Shown here piece after piece: positions 53,256 through 62,358 of a stretch of DNA of 64,000 nucleotides (the stretch's first letter is position 1; every line of letters starts with the position of its first letter). The notes under the pieces are model-generated. The model made no database searches. It saw nothing but the letters and a program-made list of their open reading frames with translations, and had not been told where the DNA came from. The stretch spans positions 1 through 64,000 of the forward strand of contig NZ_BNBM01000028.1 in assembly GCF_014655715.1 (NCBI RefSeq), read 5' to 3'. The stretch is from Streptomyces lanatus. Lineage in GTDB: Bacteria > Actinomycetota > Actinomycetes > Streptomycetales > Streptomycetaceae. The position numbers were made by a program, and so were the translations under genes.

Positions 53256-54185
53256 TCAGGTGCGCGGCTTGTGCTCCTGTGCGAACGCGTCGGCGGCGGC
53301 GAGGTCGAAGTCCCCGTGGTCGCTGCCGAGCCCCTGCGCCACCAGGGCCGCCGCGGCGCAGCCGAGGACGGCGGCGTCATACGGTGTGCGGCCCAGGCCC
53401 ATGCCGCGCACGAAGCCTGCCGAGAACGCGTCGCCGCAGCCGGTGGTGTCCACGACGTCGATCGCGAATGCGGGCACCTGCTCGGTGCCGTCCGGGGTCA
53501 CCAGCAGTGCGCCGTCGCCGCCCCGGGTGACCGCCACGAGCCCGGCTCCGGCGGCAAGGAGCTTCCGCGTACCCGCGTCCAGGTCCTGCTCGCCGGTGAA
53601 GCCGAGGACCTGGTCCTCGTTGGGCAGCATGTGGTCGACGTACGGCAGCGCGGCCTCGATCTGCTCGAAGCTGCCGAGCACTCCGGGGGCCAGAAGGTCC
53701 ACCGAGGTCGTCACGCCGTGTTCCTTGGCGTGGGCCAGGATGCGCGTGGCGGTGTCGACGCCGATGAGTTCGGGGCCGCCGAGGTGGAGGTGGTCGGCGT
53801 CGGCGATGGCGTCCCAGGGCACGTCGTCGGGGCCGTAGGTGATGTTGGCGCCGAGGAGGTGCAGGGAGGGGCGGTCGCCGTTGGGGCGGATGGGCAGGAC
53901 GCTCGCGGAGGTGGCGATGTCGGTGCGGCGGACGAGGTGGCGGGTGTCGATGCCGGCGGCGCCGAGGAGCTGGACCAGCATGTCCCCGGTGGGGTCCGAC
54001 CCGATCGCTCCGGCGCTCCGCACCGTGGCGCCCAGTTTGGCGAGGGTGAGCGCGGTGCCGCCGGCCGTCCCGGCGGCGGTCATCCTGATGTCCTCAACCA
54101 GTGTGGCGCCCTGGCCCTCGGGTATGGCCTCGACCGGCCGCACCAGCACGTCCAGTACATGCACGCCCAGCGTGACGACCTTCAT
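53256..54185 (-). CDS. PfkB family carbohydrate kinase
   Basis: 309 residues. The N-terminal VTLGVHVLDVLVRPVEAIPE, the TAAGTAGGTALTLAKLGA substrate site and the C-terminal catalytic motif DTTGCGDAFSAGFVRG are typical of ribokinase-family sugar kinases. The ATG overlaps the stop of the class II aldolase gene by 4 bp. Together they suggest phosphorylation of a ketose or sugar alcohol and cleavage of the product, though the actual substrate is unknown. Confidence 0.9.
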   Translation of the reverse strand: MKVVTLGVHVLDVLVRPVEAIPEGQGATLVEDIRMTAAGTAGGTALTLAKLGATVRSAGAIGSDPTGDMLVQLLGAAGIDTRHLVRRTDIATSASVLPIRPNGDRPSLHLLGANITYGPDDVPWDAIADADHLHLGGPELIGVDTATRILAHAKEHGVTTSVDLLAPGVLGSFEQIEAALPYVDHMLPNEDQVLGFTGEQDLDAGTRKLLAAGAGLVAVTRGGDGALLVTPDGTEQVPAFAIDVVDTTGCGDAFSAGFVRGMGLGRTPYDAAVLGCAAAALVAQGLGSDHGDFDLAAADAFAQEHKPRT

Positions 54186-54859
54186 CGGTTTCCCTCCTGT
54201 ACGGGGTGGGTGGAGCCGTAGTTCCGGGCGAGCGCGGCCTCGATGACCGCGAGTTGCTGCCGCTCGTCGAGGACGCGGGGCGTGCCGAGGGCGGCCGCGT
54301 GCTGGTAGACACCGCACGCCCACTCCAGCAGCAGCGCGTGCTCGACGGCCTTGTGCAGGGTCGGGGCGTGGGTGAGCGCGCCATGGCTGGCCATCAGGGC
54401 GGCACTGCGTCCGTCCAGTGCGGTCAGGACCGACTCGGCGAGTTCGGGGGTGCCGAAGGTGGCGTAGGGGGCGACGCGGATCGAGCCGCCGAGGGTCAGC
54501 AACTGGTAGTGGATGCAGGGCAGTTCGTCGAGTACGCAGGACAGTGCGGTCGCCATCGGCGCGTGGGTGTGGACGACCGCGCCGGTGCCGTAGCGGCGGT
54601 AGACGCCCAGGTGGAGGTCGAGTTCGGAGGTGGGTTCGAGTGTCCCGGCGACGACGGTTCCGTCGAGGTCGACCACGGTCACCTGGTCCGCGGTGAGTTC
54701 GGCGAGCACCGCGCCGGTCGCCGTGATCGCGACCCGGTCGTCCAGCCGTGTGCTGACGTTGCCTGCCGTGCCGATGAGCAGGCCCTCCGCCCCCAGCCGA
54801 CGGCATGCCTCGGCCACGGCGGCGCGTTCCTGACCCAGCACCGAGCTTGAGCCTGTCAT
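54182..54859 (-). CDS. Class II aldolase/adducin family protein (fuculose-phosphate-aldolase-like)
   Basis: 225 residues. Zinc-binding HTHAPMATALSC and a distal His (ASHGALTHAP), the N-terminal GTAGNVSTRLDDRVAITATG and the catalytic-Glu segment PTSELDLHLGVYR fit fuculose- or ribulose-phosphate aldolases. It is the first gene of a two-gene operon with the PfkB kinase and is divergent from a TetR regulator 57 bp away, which probably represses it. Confidence 0.88.
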   Translation of the reverse strand: MTGSSSVLGQERAAVAEACRRLGAEGLLIGTAGNVSTRLDDRVAITATGAVLAELTADQVTVVDLDGTVVAGTLEPTSELDLHLGVYRRYGTGAVVHTHAPMATALSCVLDELPCIHYQLLTLGGSIRVAPYATFGTPELAESVLTALDGRSAALMASHGALTHAPTLHKAVEHALLLEWACGVYQHAAALGTPRVLDERQQLAVIEAALARNYGSTHPVQEGNR

Positions 54860-54877
54860 GTGCGCGACGCTAGCCTA

Positions 54878-54898
54878 AACATGAAACAAAGTCACGTT
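54878..54898. promoter_or_regulatory. Imperfect palindrome between aldolase and TetR genes
   Basis: AACATGA-7-TCACGTT: half sites match at 6 of 7 positions as an inverted repeat. It lies in the 57-bp divergent region, where a TetR repressor would bind to control both directions. Confidence 0.45.
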
Positions 54899-54916
54899 CA
54901 GATTCGGAGGCCGCAC

Positions 54917-55567
54917 ATGGGTGATCCCACCCCGGATCCCGGCGGCACCTGGCAGGTCCCGCTGCGCCGTACTCCGCAGCAGGCGCGCAGCAGAGCGAGG
55001 CTGGCCAGGGTCCTTCAGGCCGCGGAGCGTGTCCTGATCCGTGAAGGGGTGCAGGCGCTGACGACGACCCGTATCGCGGCCGAGGCCAAGGTCTCGGTCG
55101 GTTCGCTGTACCAGTACCTGCCCGACCGGGACGCCGTCATCGACGCCCTCGCGGCCGGCTACTTCGCCCGACTCGAAGGCGTCATGGACGACCTGGTGCG
55201 CGCGGCCACGGCCGAGCGGTGGGAGGACCCGGTCGGCGTCCTCATCGACGCGTACGCCGCGATCTACCGCACCGAACACGGCTTCAGGGCCCTGTGGTTC
55301 GGCAGCACCCTGACGGAGCAGACCCGCGCGGCGGACCGTGAGCACAAGCGCCGTATGGCCGAGGGCATCCGGCGCGTCCTGCTGGCCCTCGGCCTGGTCC
55401 ACGACGACGAGTCACTCGCCCGCGCCTGCCATGCGGCGGTCCTCGCCGCCGACGCCCTCGCCCAGGAGGCGTTCCGCCGCGACCCCGAGGGCGATCCGGG
55501 TCTCCTCGACGAGGCGAAGCTGATGCTGCGCGGCTACCTCATGTCCATTGCCGAACGCCGTCGTTGA
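54917..55567 (+). CDS. TetR/AcrR family regulator
   Basis: 216 residues. The helix-turn-helix (LQAAERVLIREGVQALTTTR, then IAAEAKVSVGSLYQYLPDRD) is followed by a C-terminal ligand domain (FRALWFGSTLTEQTRAADRE). The ATG at 54917 has CGGAGG 6 nt upstream; a longer frame to 54860 is rejected. The divergent aldolase/PfkB operon is the likely target. Confidence 0.9.
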   Translation: MGDPTPDPGGTWQVPLRRTPQQARSRARLARVLQAAERVLIREGVQALTTTRIAAEAKVSVGSLYQYLPDRDAVIDALAAGYFARLEGVMDDLVRAATAERWEDPVGVLIDAYAAIYRTEHGFRALWFGSTLTEQTRAADREHKRRMAEGIRRVLLALGLVHDDESLARACHAAVLAADALAQEAFRRDPEGDPGLLDEAKLMLRGYLMSIAERRR

Positions 55568-55605
55568 GTGCCGGTGTTCCCACTGACGTGGGGGACAATT
55601 GCGAT

Positions 55606-56280
55606 GTGCCCCTCACCAGATCACTCGCGACCGCTGATGAAATACGTGTCTATCTCGTCGACCGGCTGAACCTCGCGCTGCGCCGTCCTGGGATGTTCGG
55701 GAAGGAGACGGCGCTGCGGATGTTGATGGACCATCTGCTGTTCTTGGAGAAAGAGCCGGAGGCATGGACCGAGCAGCAGCGAATCTGGAATGACCGCGGG
55801 GCTTGGACCAGTACCGGTGTGGCGGGCGCGTTCCGGGACCTGGTCCCAGGCCATTACGACGACCATTGCACGGCCTCGGTCTACGCCGAATTCGCCCACC
55901 GTCGCGACTGGCTCGTACCCGACCGTGTTCTTGATGCGGGCGAGTTCCACGCGCTGCGGAACAGCGCACGCCAGTGGGCGGGTGTGGACCGTGTGTGGCC
56001 GGACGTCACGGCTGAATTCGGCGCCCCGTCCCTGCTGATTGGCGGCACCAATCCCTACTACGGCAAGACACTCGGCTTCCTTAGTGAAGACCCGGAGGAT
56101 CCGATCGTGTTCTTCCACCTGTGGAACGGCAGTGCTCCGGACGATGAGGCACGGTGGCCCGAGCTTGAGGAACCCCTTCTGCTTGCCGTGCGCTTCGGGA
56201 ACGGGAACTTCCGTGAGACCGTCACCTTCACTCCCGAGGGGCGGCGCAGACGCCCGGAAGCCGACGCACCCTGTCGCTGA
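55606..56280 (+). CDS. Hypothetical cytosolic protein
   Basis: 224 residues, no membrane segment or known motif (SLATADEIRVYLVDRLNLAL, HRRDWLVPDRVLDAGEFHAL, GGTNPYYGKTLGFLSEDPED). The GTG at 55606 has GGGGGAC 8 nt upstream and is chosen; the frame is open to a TTG at 55564 overlapping the TetR stop. It is convergent with conflict operon B. Codon use is normal for the genome. Confidence 0.7.
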   Translation: MPLTRSLATADEIRVYLVDRLNLALRRPGMFGKETALRMLMDHLLFLEKEPEAWTEQQRIWNDRGAWTSTGVAGAFRDLVPGHYDDHCTASVYAEFAHRRDWLVPDRVLDAGEFHALRNSARQWAGVDRVWPDVTAEFGAPSLLIGGTNPYYGKTLGFLSEDPEDPIVFFHLWNGSAPDDEARWPELEEPLLLAVRFGNGNFRETVTFTPEGRRRRPEADAPCR

Positions 56281-56300
56281 CATCCGGCCAGGGGCCCGCT

Positions 56301-59300
56301 TCAGGCCGTCCGGATCCTCGATTCGATGAGCGCACGAAGGGCGGCGGCTTCCTTGCTCCCGGTCAGCTCGTACAGGTTGAGTGCCTCGCGCCAGCATGCC
56401 TTTGCCCGGTCGGCTTGACCGAGTTCCGCGAGCGCCTTTCCCAGGATGGTCAGAACGTTGCCTCGCATCGGGTCACCGCCGATGGAGCCGAGTACGAGGG
56501 CCTGTTCGGCATGCTGGGCTGCTTGCGCGGGCCGGTGCGCGGCGAGGTGGGTCTCGGCAATCCGGAAGTGCGTGGTTCCCTGCCAGAGCCGTTGTCGGTG
56601 GTCGCCGAAGATTTCCAAGGCGTCGTGGAACTGTTCCAGCGCCTCGAAATACTGGCCGTCTTTGGTGAGGGCGATGCCCACGACATAGTGGCCGTTGGCC
56701 AGGCGCACCGTCCGGCCGAATTCGGCGTGTACGGCGAGGCTGCGCTTCGCGATGTCGACGGCTTGGGTGATATCGCCCAACCCCAGATGGGTTTGTGAGA
56801 GGTTGCCGAGGCCGACCGCTTCGACGGGACGATTGCCGAGTGCACGGAACCCACTGATGGCCTGGTCGAAGAAGACCTTGGCCTCCGCGTACCGGCCTTG
56901 CCGCAGACGGATGAGGCCTCGGGTGTTCGCCACCCAGCTGACGGCGGTGTCAGCCGACGCGGAAGCGACGAGTTCGGCGGCGAGCCGTGCCTGATACTCC
57001 GCCCCCTCGATGTCGCCGGAGTCGAGGAGCACATCCGCCAGGATCGTGCGTGCCCTGCCCTCCGATCGGCGGTCACCCCGGCTGTGGGCGGCGTCACACA
57101 TGGCCCTTGTGGTCGTTTCGTACTGGTGGGAGTTGGCCCCGGATTCGCTGAGGTCCTTGGCCGCCCAGAGCAGATCCACCGCCCTGCGCAGCCGGTCCGT
57201 GCCGGCCGCCTGCCGTACGCAGGCCAGCAGGCAGGCTCCCTCGGAGTACAGCCAGTCCAGGGCTGCGGACTCTCCTGCGAAACTCAGCCCGGGGCAGCCG
57301 GTCGGCTCCAGGTCGTCCACGAGCCGATCCCCGGGCCGCTCGAGCGCGTACACAGCGGCAGCGGTGGCCAGGTAGAAGTCCAGCAGCCGCGACAGTGCCG
57401 CGTCCCGCTCACCCGGCGGCTGTTCGTCCCGCTCCGCACAAGCGCGCGCGTAGAGCCGCACCAGATCGTGGTACCGATACCGCCCCGGCGCCGCCGACTC
57501 AAGCAGCGACGTGTCGACGAGCGACTCCAGCAGATCCTCCGTCTCGTCCACCGGCAGATCCAGCAGTGCGGCGGCCGCGGCCAGCGAGACGTCCGGTCCG
57601 TCGGCGAGCCCCAACAGTCGGAAGGCGCGGGCCTGGCCCGAGTCCAGAGCGCCATAGCCCAGCTCATAGGTGGCCTTCACGGCGAGGTCCCCGGCCTGGA
57701 GTTCGTCCAGCCGCCGCCGCTCGTCCGCGAGCTTCGCCGCCAGTACCGACACCGTCCAGGTGCGGCGGGCCGCGAGGCGGGACGCGGCGATGCGGATGGC
57801 CAGCGGCAGGAAGCCGCACGCCGCGACCACGTCCAGGGCGGCCTCCCGCTCGGACGCCACCCGCTCCTCGCCCACGATCTTCGTGAACAGCGACAGCGCC
57901 TCGTCGGGGGACATCACATCCAGGTCCACCAGATGGGCCCCGGCGAGATCCACCATCCGCACCCGGGACGTCACCAGCGCCGCACAGCCCTCCATGCCCG
58001 GCAGCAACGGCCGTACCTGCGCCGCGTCCTTGGCATTGTCCAGGAGGACCAGGACCCGCCGCCCGTCGAGGATCGAGCGGTACAGCGCGGTGCGCTCCTC
58101 CAGCGAGTCGGGGATCGCCGAGTCCGCCGTCCCCAGGGCGCGCAGGAACGAGCCCAGCACCGTCTCCGGCTCCGCCGCGCGCAGGCCCGCGCCTTGCAGG
58201 TCGACGTAGAGCTGCCCGTCGGGGAAAGCCGAGCGCGCCTGGTGGGCGACATGAACCGCGAGCGTCGTCTTGCCCACCCCGCCGATGCCCGCCAGCGCCG
58301 ATACCGCCATCACCCGACCCTCGCCCTCGGCTGCGGCGAGGACCTCGCTGAGCTCCGAGACGAAGGAGGCACGGCCCGTGAAGTCCGGGACGGTGGCGGG
58401 GAGTTGGGAGGGACGCACCGGGTGCTGGGGCGGCTCGGCCACCGGCGAGGAGGGCTCCGCGAGACCGGGGTCGGCCTGGAGGATCCGCTGCTGGAGCTCA
58501 CGCAGGTCCGGACTCGGGTCCAAGCCCAGTTCGTCGGCGAGCAGGCGCCGCGTGTCGGCGTACACGGCCAGCGCTTCCGCCTGCCGCCCGCTGCGGTACA
58601 GGGCGAGCATCAGCAGCTCTCGCAGCCGCTCGCGCAGCGGATGCTCGGCCGTCAGGGCCGTCAGCTCCGAGACCGCCTCCGCGTGGCAGCCCTGCTCAAG
58701 GTCCATGTCGAGCCGGGATTCCAGGAGTTGGAGCCGCCACTCCCCCAGACGGTCCCGTTGGGCCTCCCCGTACGGCCCGGGAATGCCGGCCAGCGTCTCG
58801 CCGCCCCACAGCCCCAGGGCCTTGTCCAGCAGTTGCCGCGCATGGGTCAGATCGCCGGACCTCCTCGCCCTCTCTGCTTCCGCCTCCAGGTTCTGCGCTA
58901 CGGCGAGGTCCAGTGCGTCGTCGGCCAGCCCCCGCACCGCATAGCCGCCGGACTCGCTCACCAGCACGCCGGGGCTCAGCACCCGGCGCAGCCGGGAGGC
59001 ATACGTCCGCACTGCGGCCAGCGCCTGCTCGGGCGGCTCCTCGCCCCACAGGGCGTCGATGAGCTCCGCCGCGGTCGCCGTACGGCCCTCGCGCAGCAGC
59101 AGGGCCACGAGCAAAGCGCGCTGCTGGGGGGAGCCGGTCGGGAGCTGCTCCTCGCCCCGCCACGCGCGCACCGGACCGAGCACACTGAACCGCAAGGGCA
59201 CAGCCTCTGGTTCGGCCGAACTCCGACTGGCGCCCGGTCGTCTCTGCTCCGGGGTCCGGGGCCCTTGCTCCAGCCTCACGACCTGCCGTGTCGCCTCGGG

Positions 59301-60206
59301 ACGTAGGCCCGGAGCAGCGTCCACGGCCGGCGCTTCGTCGAGACCGCGCTCATCGCGCAGGGCCCACGCGGGGAACTCCATGCTGGCGAGGCTCATCAGA
59401 GATGCGCGGGACAGAGGGTGACGCGGCCCGAGCGTCACGGTCGCCTTCTGCGCGGCGATCGCCAGCACCTCGGCGGCCCGCTTCCACTGCTCGCGGTCAC
59501 CGGCCGCGAGGGCCGAGGTCAACTTGGCCAAGGCCAACGTGATCAGCGCTGAGAGCGACAGCGGATGGTCACTCCCGAGAAGCCGCACCAATTGCCGTGC
59601 CGTTTGCGCGATGGTGTCGATGCGCTGATCTGCTGCGACGTGGCGCTCCTGCTGGCGGGCGGTCCCTGCCAGCACCGAGTGGGCAAGCAGCTGGATTTCC
59701 AGTCGCCCGCGGCGGGATTCCATACGGGTGCTGAGGTTCAACGCCTCTTCGGCCGCCTTTGCGGCTCCGGCGACATCGCCCAGACGTAGCCTGATCGCTG
59801 CCAGATTGGCCCGACTTCGCACGACGCCTTCGCCCTGGTCGTGTTGTCCCTCCAGAGCGATGACCGGAGACAGAACAGTGACTGCGGCAGGAATCAGGTC
59901 GCGGTCGGCGAAGGTGACCGCCAACTCGTTTCTGATGTCGGCCGGCAGTGAGAGAGCATCGGGGTCCGAGTGGAGGAGCGAGTTCACATGCTCCCGAAGA
60001 GCTGTCGTCTCCTTGCCCAGGCCGAGCTCATCGAGCAAGGAGGTCAGATAGCCAAGGTCCGTGCCCAGAGTCGGATGCCGGAGCACATGAGGGTCGTTGC
60101 ACAGTTCGGCTGCTGCCCTTGCAGCGCTCACGCGATCCGCGTCATTGCCGTTGCTGCCGAGGGCGCGTTCGGCGTTGGCGATGGCCTGCTGCCAGAGGTC
60201 TGTCAC
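56301..60206 (-). CDS. Conflict operon B third protein: TPR, BTAD, NB-ARC, TPR
   Basis: 1301 residues. Residues 1-290 are TPR-like and resemble the start of the operon A third protein (LWQQAIANAERALGS; VLAIAAQKATVTLGPRHPLS). From about 335 an OmpR-like winged helix and BTAD follow (LRFSVLGPVRAW, ELIDALWGEEPPEQ). NB-ARC has P-loop GIGGVGKTT near residue 645 and RVLVLLDNAKDA. The C-terminal 300 residues are TPRs (RQGRYAEAKVFFDQAISGFR). It combines an AfsR-like STAND regulator with the operon's own N-terminal module. It overlaps the protease gene by 4 bp. Confidence 0.88.
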   Translation of the reverse strand: MTDLWQQAIANAERALGSNGNDADRVSAARAAAELCNDPHVLRHPTLGTDLGYLTSLLDELGLGKETTALREHVNSLLHSDPDALSLPADIRNELAVTFADRDLIPAAVTVLSPVIALEGQHDQGEGVVRSRANLAAIRLRLGDVAGAAKAAEEALNLSTRMESRRGRLEIQLLAHSVLAGTARQQERHVAADQRIDTIAQTARQLVRLLGSDHPLSLSALITLALAKLTSALAAGDREQWKRAAEVLAIAAQKATVTLGPRHPLSRASLMSLASMEFPAWALRDERGLDEAPAVDAAPGLRPEATRQVVRLEQGPRTPEQRRPGASRSSAEPEAVPLRFSVLGPVRAWRGEEQLPTGSPQQRALLVALLLREGRTATAAELIDALWGEEPPEQALAAVRTYASRLRRVLSPGVLVSESGGYAVRGLADDALDLAVAQNLEAEAERARRSGDLTHARQLLDKALGLWGGETLAGIPGPYGEAQRDRLGEWRLQLLESRLDMDLEQGCHAEAVSELTALTAEHPLRERLRELLMLALYRSGRQAEALAVYADTRRLLADELGLDPSPDLRELQQRILQADPGLAEPSSPVAEPPQHPVRPSQLPATVPDFTGRASFVSELSEVLAAAEGEGRVMAVSALAGIGGVGKTTLAVHVAHQARSAFPDGQLYVDLQGAGLRAAEPETVLGSFLRALGTADSAIPDSLEERTALYRSILDGRRVLVLLDNAKDAAQVRPLLPGMEGCAALVTSRVRMVDLAGAHLVDLDVMSPDEALSLFTKIVGEERVASEREAALDVVAACGFLPLAIRIAASRLAARRTWTVSVLAAKLADERRRLDELQAGDLAVKATYELGYGALDSGQARAFRLLGLADGPDVSLAAAAALLDLPVDETEDLLESLVDTSLLESAAPGRYRYHDLVRLYARACAERDEQPPGERDAALSRLLDFYLATAAAVYALERPGDRLVDDLEPTGCPGLSFAGESAALDWLYSEGACLLACVRQAAGTDRLRRAVDLLWAAKDLSESGANSHQYETTTRAMCDAAHSRGDRRSEGRARTILADVLLDSGDIEGAEYQARLAAELVASASADTAVSWVANTRGLIRLRQGRYAEAKVFFDQAISGFRALGNRPVEAVGLGNLSQTHLGLGDITQAVDIAKRSLAVHAEFGRTVRLANGHYVVGIALTKDGQYFEALEQFHDALEIFGDHRQRLWQGTTHFRIAETHLAAHRPAQAAQHAEQALVLGSIGGDPMRGNVLTILGKALAELGQADRAKACWREALNLYELTGSKEAAALRALIESRIRTA

Positions 60207-61009
60207 TTTCCCTCACCGCGCAGTTGCCGTTCCAGGACCGTTTTCGCGATCGTGAAGTTGAGTTCGGCCACTTGTGACGGGTCGAGATAGCCACGCTGGG
60301 TCCACTCTCGGATGCGCTCGAACCACGACTCGGCTTCGGCGACGGCTGCGGTTTCGGTCAGCTCTTCACTTTTCTCGGCGCCCTCCGGGTGGAGCACATC
60401 GATGAGATGCTCCACATGGAATTGGTCGAAGCGGCGCAAGGCCTCACCGATGGTGGCGGCGAACAGGACGTTGGCGGCGCGGCCAGTGTCCTTGCGATGG
60501 GGTACTTGTTCCAGAAGGATGCCCACGACAACGGGGTCGCGCTTTTCCGGAACGCCGGTGACCACCGGCCCGCCGGAATAACCTGAGTAGTCCCCCGTGT
60601 GTTGGTCCACCGTCAGTTGCAGCGCCTCGATGACCGCACCCCCCTCGCAGGAATAGTCCGCCGTGCCGTCGTCCACCTTCCCTCCGAGTGCCGCTTCGGT
60701 CGCTTCGGGGCGATAGGGGGAGTGCCAGTCGTCGCCGCGTTGAGCGATGCCGGCGCGGGGGATCGCCAGCCGCACTTCATAGTCGGAGGCGATCATGATG
60801 AGAGCCAGGTCGGCGTCCACATCGCGGCGACAGATCTGACCTGCGAGTCGGCTGCCGTCCGTCAGGACCACGTCCACGCGCTCGTCCGACGAGGTGAGGC
60901 CGCCTAGACAGTGGAGTGCGGTCACCACAAAACGGCGCGTCAGGAAGAAGCCGCCACCGAGACGCTGTTCGGACCTGAAGAGCTCGACCCAGTAGCCCGT
61001 GGTGGTCAT
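60203..61009 (-). CDS. Conflict operon B: trypsin-like serine protease
   Basis: 268 residues, the same length as the operon A protease. Triad: His33 (TALHC), Asp67 (DADLALI), Ser145 (SGYSGGPV). There is no signal peptide, so it acts in the cytosol. The C-terminal tail (SWFERIREWTQRGYLDPSQV) is helical. It overlaps Trypco1 and the STAND gene by 4 bp each, so all three are co-translated. Cleavage targets are unknown; the STAND protein or a host factor are candidates. Confidence 0.88.
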   Translation of the reverse strand: MTTTGYWVELFRSEQRLGGGFFLTRRFVVTALHCLGGLTSSDERVDVVLTDGSRLAGQICRRDVDADLALIMIASDYEVRLAIPRAGIAQRGDDWHSPYRPEATEAALGGKVDDGTADYSCEGGAVIEALQLTVDQHTGDYSGYSGGPVVTGVPEKRDPVVVGILLEQVPHRKDTGRAANVLFAATIGEALRRFDQFHVEHLIDVLHPEGAEKSEELTETAAVAEAESWFERIREWTQRGYLDPSQVAELNFTIAKTVLERQLRGEGK

Positions 61010-61317
61010 GGTGTCTCCGGGGCCCGCTCCACGGTGAGAGTGACCTCGAACGACGCCTCGGCCGACGCCTTGGACAGGATGACCCCCGCCTCCGCCGCCA
61101 GTGTCAGCCCGAAGGTGACGGCCATGCTGGAGACCTGCCAGCCGTTGCGGTCAGGCACCTGGGCCAGGGACTGCTGTGCGATGTCCGAGGCCTGGACGAT
61201 GGCCTCCTCCAGCTCCGCGGCTCGATCACCGAGTGCGGCACTGGTCCGCGTACGGCTGGAGATCTGGCGACTGCCCGTCGAGTCCAGCGCCACGGTCTCG
61301 ACCCGAACTTCAGCCAT
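61006..61317 (-). CDS. Conflict operon B: Trypco1 (CU044_2847) domain protein
   Basis: 103 residues of a single trypsin-co-occurring domain 1 (RQISSRTRTSAALGD, GVILSKASAEASFEVTLTVE). The last third is identical to the operon A copy. AGGGGGA precedes the ATG. It is first in the operon and divergent from the DUF2071 gene, with 168 bp containing the promoter between them. Confidence 0.87.
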   Translation of the reverse strand: MAEVRVETVALDSTGSRQISSRTRTSAALGDRAAELEEAIVQASDIAQQSLAQVPDRNGWQVSSMAVTFGLTLAAEAGVILSKASAEASFEVTLTVERAPETP

Positions 61318-61485
61318 ACATCCCCCTGTTGGTGAGGCGCGGGTCGCACGAAGTACCAGCTCTCAGGGAAGCGTAGCCAGCGCAATCTTGGTCCGCGACC
61401 GGTTCGACGCGCAAGATCCGGCCGAGCGGGCTGACGCGCGGGCCCCCGGAGCCGCCGCGGATCACTGCTCTGCCATCCTGACGTC

Positions 61486-62247
61486 GTGCCGAATCCCACT
61501 CCCGTCACCCCGGACGCGCCCACCCGGATACCGACCCCGCTCCTCACCCAGGAGTGGCTCGACCTCGCCTTCATCCACTGGGCCGTCGAACCGGACGTCG
61601 TGGCAGGGCTGTTGCCGAGGGGGACCGTCCCGGACACGCATGACGGGATGACGTACGTCGGCCTGGTCGCCTTCCGGATGCATCGGGTGGGCTGGCTGCG
61701 GCTGCCCGGGGTGCCGTATCTGGGGACGTTCCCCGAGACCAATGTGCGGCTGTACTCCGTGGACGAGCACGGGCGGCGCGGTGTCGTGTTCCGGTCGATG
61801 GACGCCGCGCGGTTGATCCCGGTGGTGATGGGGCGCCTCGGGTTCCGGCTGCCGTACCTGTGGTCGCGGATGAGTGTCCGCGCGGCCGGTGACACCGTGA
61901 CCTACGCCAGTTCGCGTCGGTGGCCCGGTCCGCGCGGTGCGTCCAGCCTGATCACCGTACGCACCGGTGAGCGCATCGAGCAGCCCACCGAGCTGGAGCA
62001 TTTCCTCACCGCCCGCTGGGGCATGCACAACGCCTTCTTCGGCGGGGCGCAGTCGACGGCATATCTGCCCAACCACCACCCTCGGTGGCCGCTGTACCGT
62101 GCCGAGCTGCTCACCTGCGAGGAGAACCTCGTCACCGCGGCCGGGCTGCCCGCCCCGGGCACGGACCCCGTCAGCGTCCTGTACTCCCCCGGCGTCCCGG
62201 TCCGGCTCGGCCGTCCGGCGCGTCCGGCGGGCATTCCCACGCCTTGA
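61486..62247 (+). CDS. DUF2071 (YqjF-like) protein
   Basis: 253 residues. Typical DUF2071 pattern: TQEWLDLAFIHWAVEPDVVA, MTYVGLVAFRMHRVGWLRLP, YLGTFPETNVRLYSVDEHGR and RGVVFRSMDAARLIPVVMGR. Function unknown; the fold is acetoacetate-decarboxylase-like. GTG start. About 110 bp before the next gene. Confidence 0.85.
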   Translation: MPNPTPVTPDAPTRIPTPLLTQEWLDLAFIHWAVEPDVVAGLLPRGTVPDTHDGMTYVGLVAFRMHRVGWLRLPGVPYLGTFPETNVRLYSVDEHGRRGVVFRSMDAARLIPVVMGRLGFRLPYLWSRMSVRAAGDTVTYASSRRWPGPRGASSLITVRTGERIEQPTELEHFLTARWGMHNAFFGGAQSTAYLPNHHPRWPLYRAELLTCEENLVTAAGLPAPGTDPVSVLYSPGVPVRLGRPARPAGIPTP

Positions 62248-62358
62248 TCGGCGTGCGCGTGTCGAATTCCCGGGCTCGGTGCCGACGTATCGGATGAGAC
62301 GGCTGGGGCCGCACCACGCGGTCGGCCAGTCGGCAGCCGGTCGGAACGGAGATCGAAC

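Noticed and set aside
56898..59306. 802-codon open frame on the plus strand
   Set aside because: It is antisense to the operon B STAND gene; its composition (Arg, His, Gln-rich) is that of a GC-rich shadow and it has no family motif or ribosome site.
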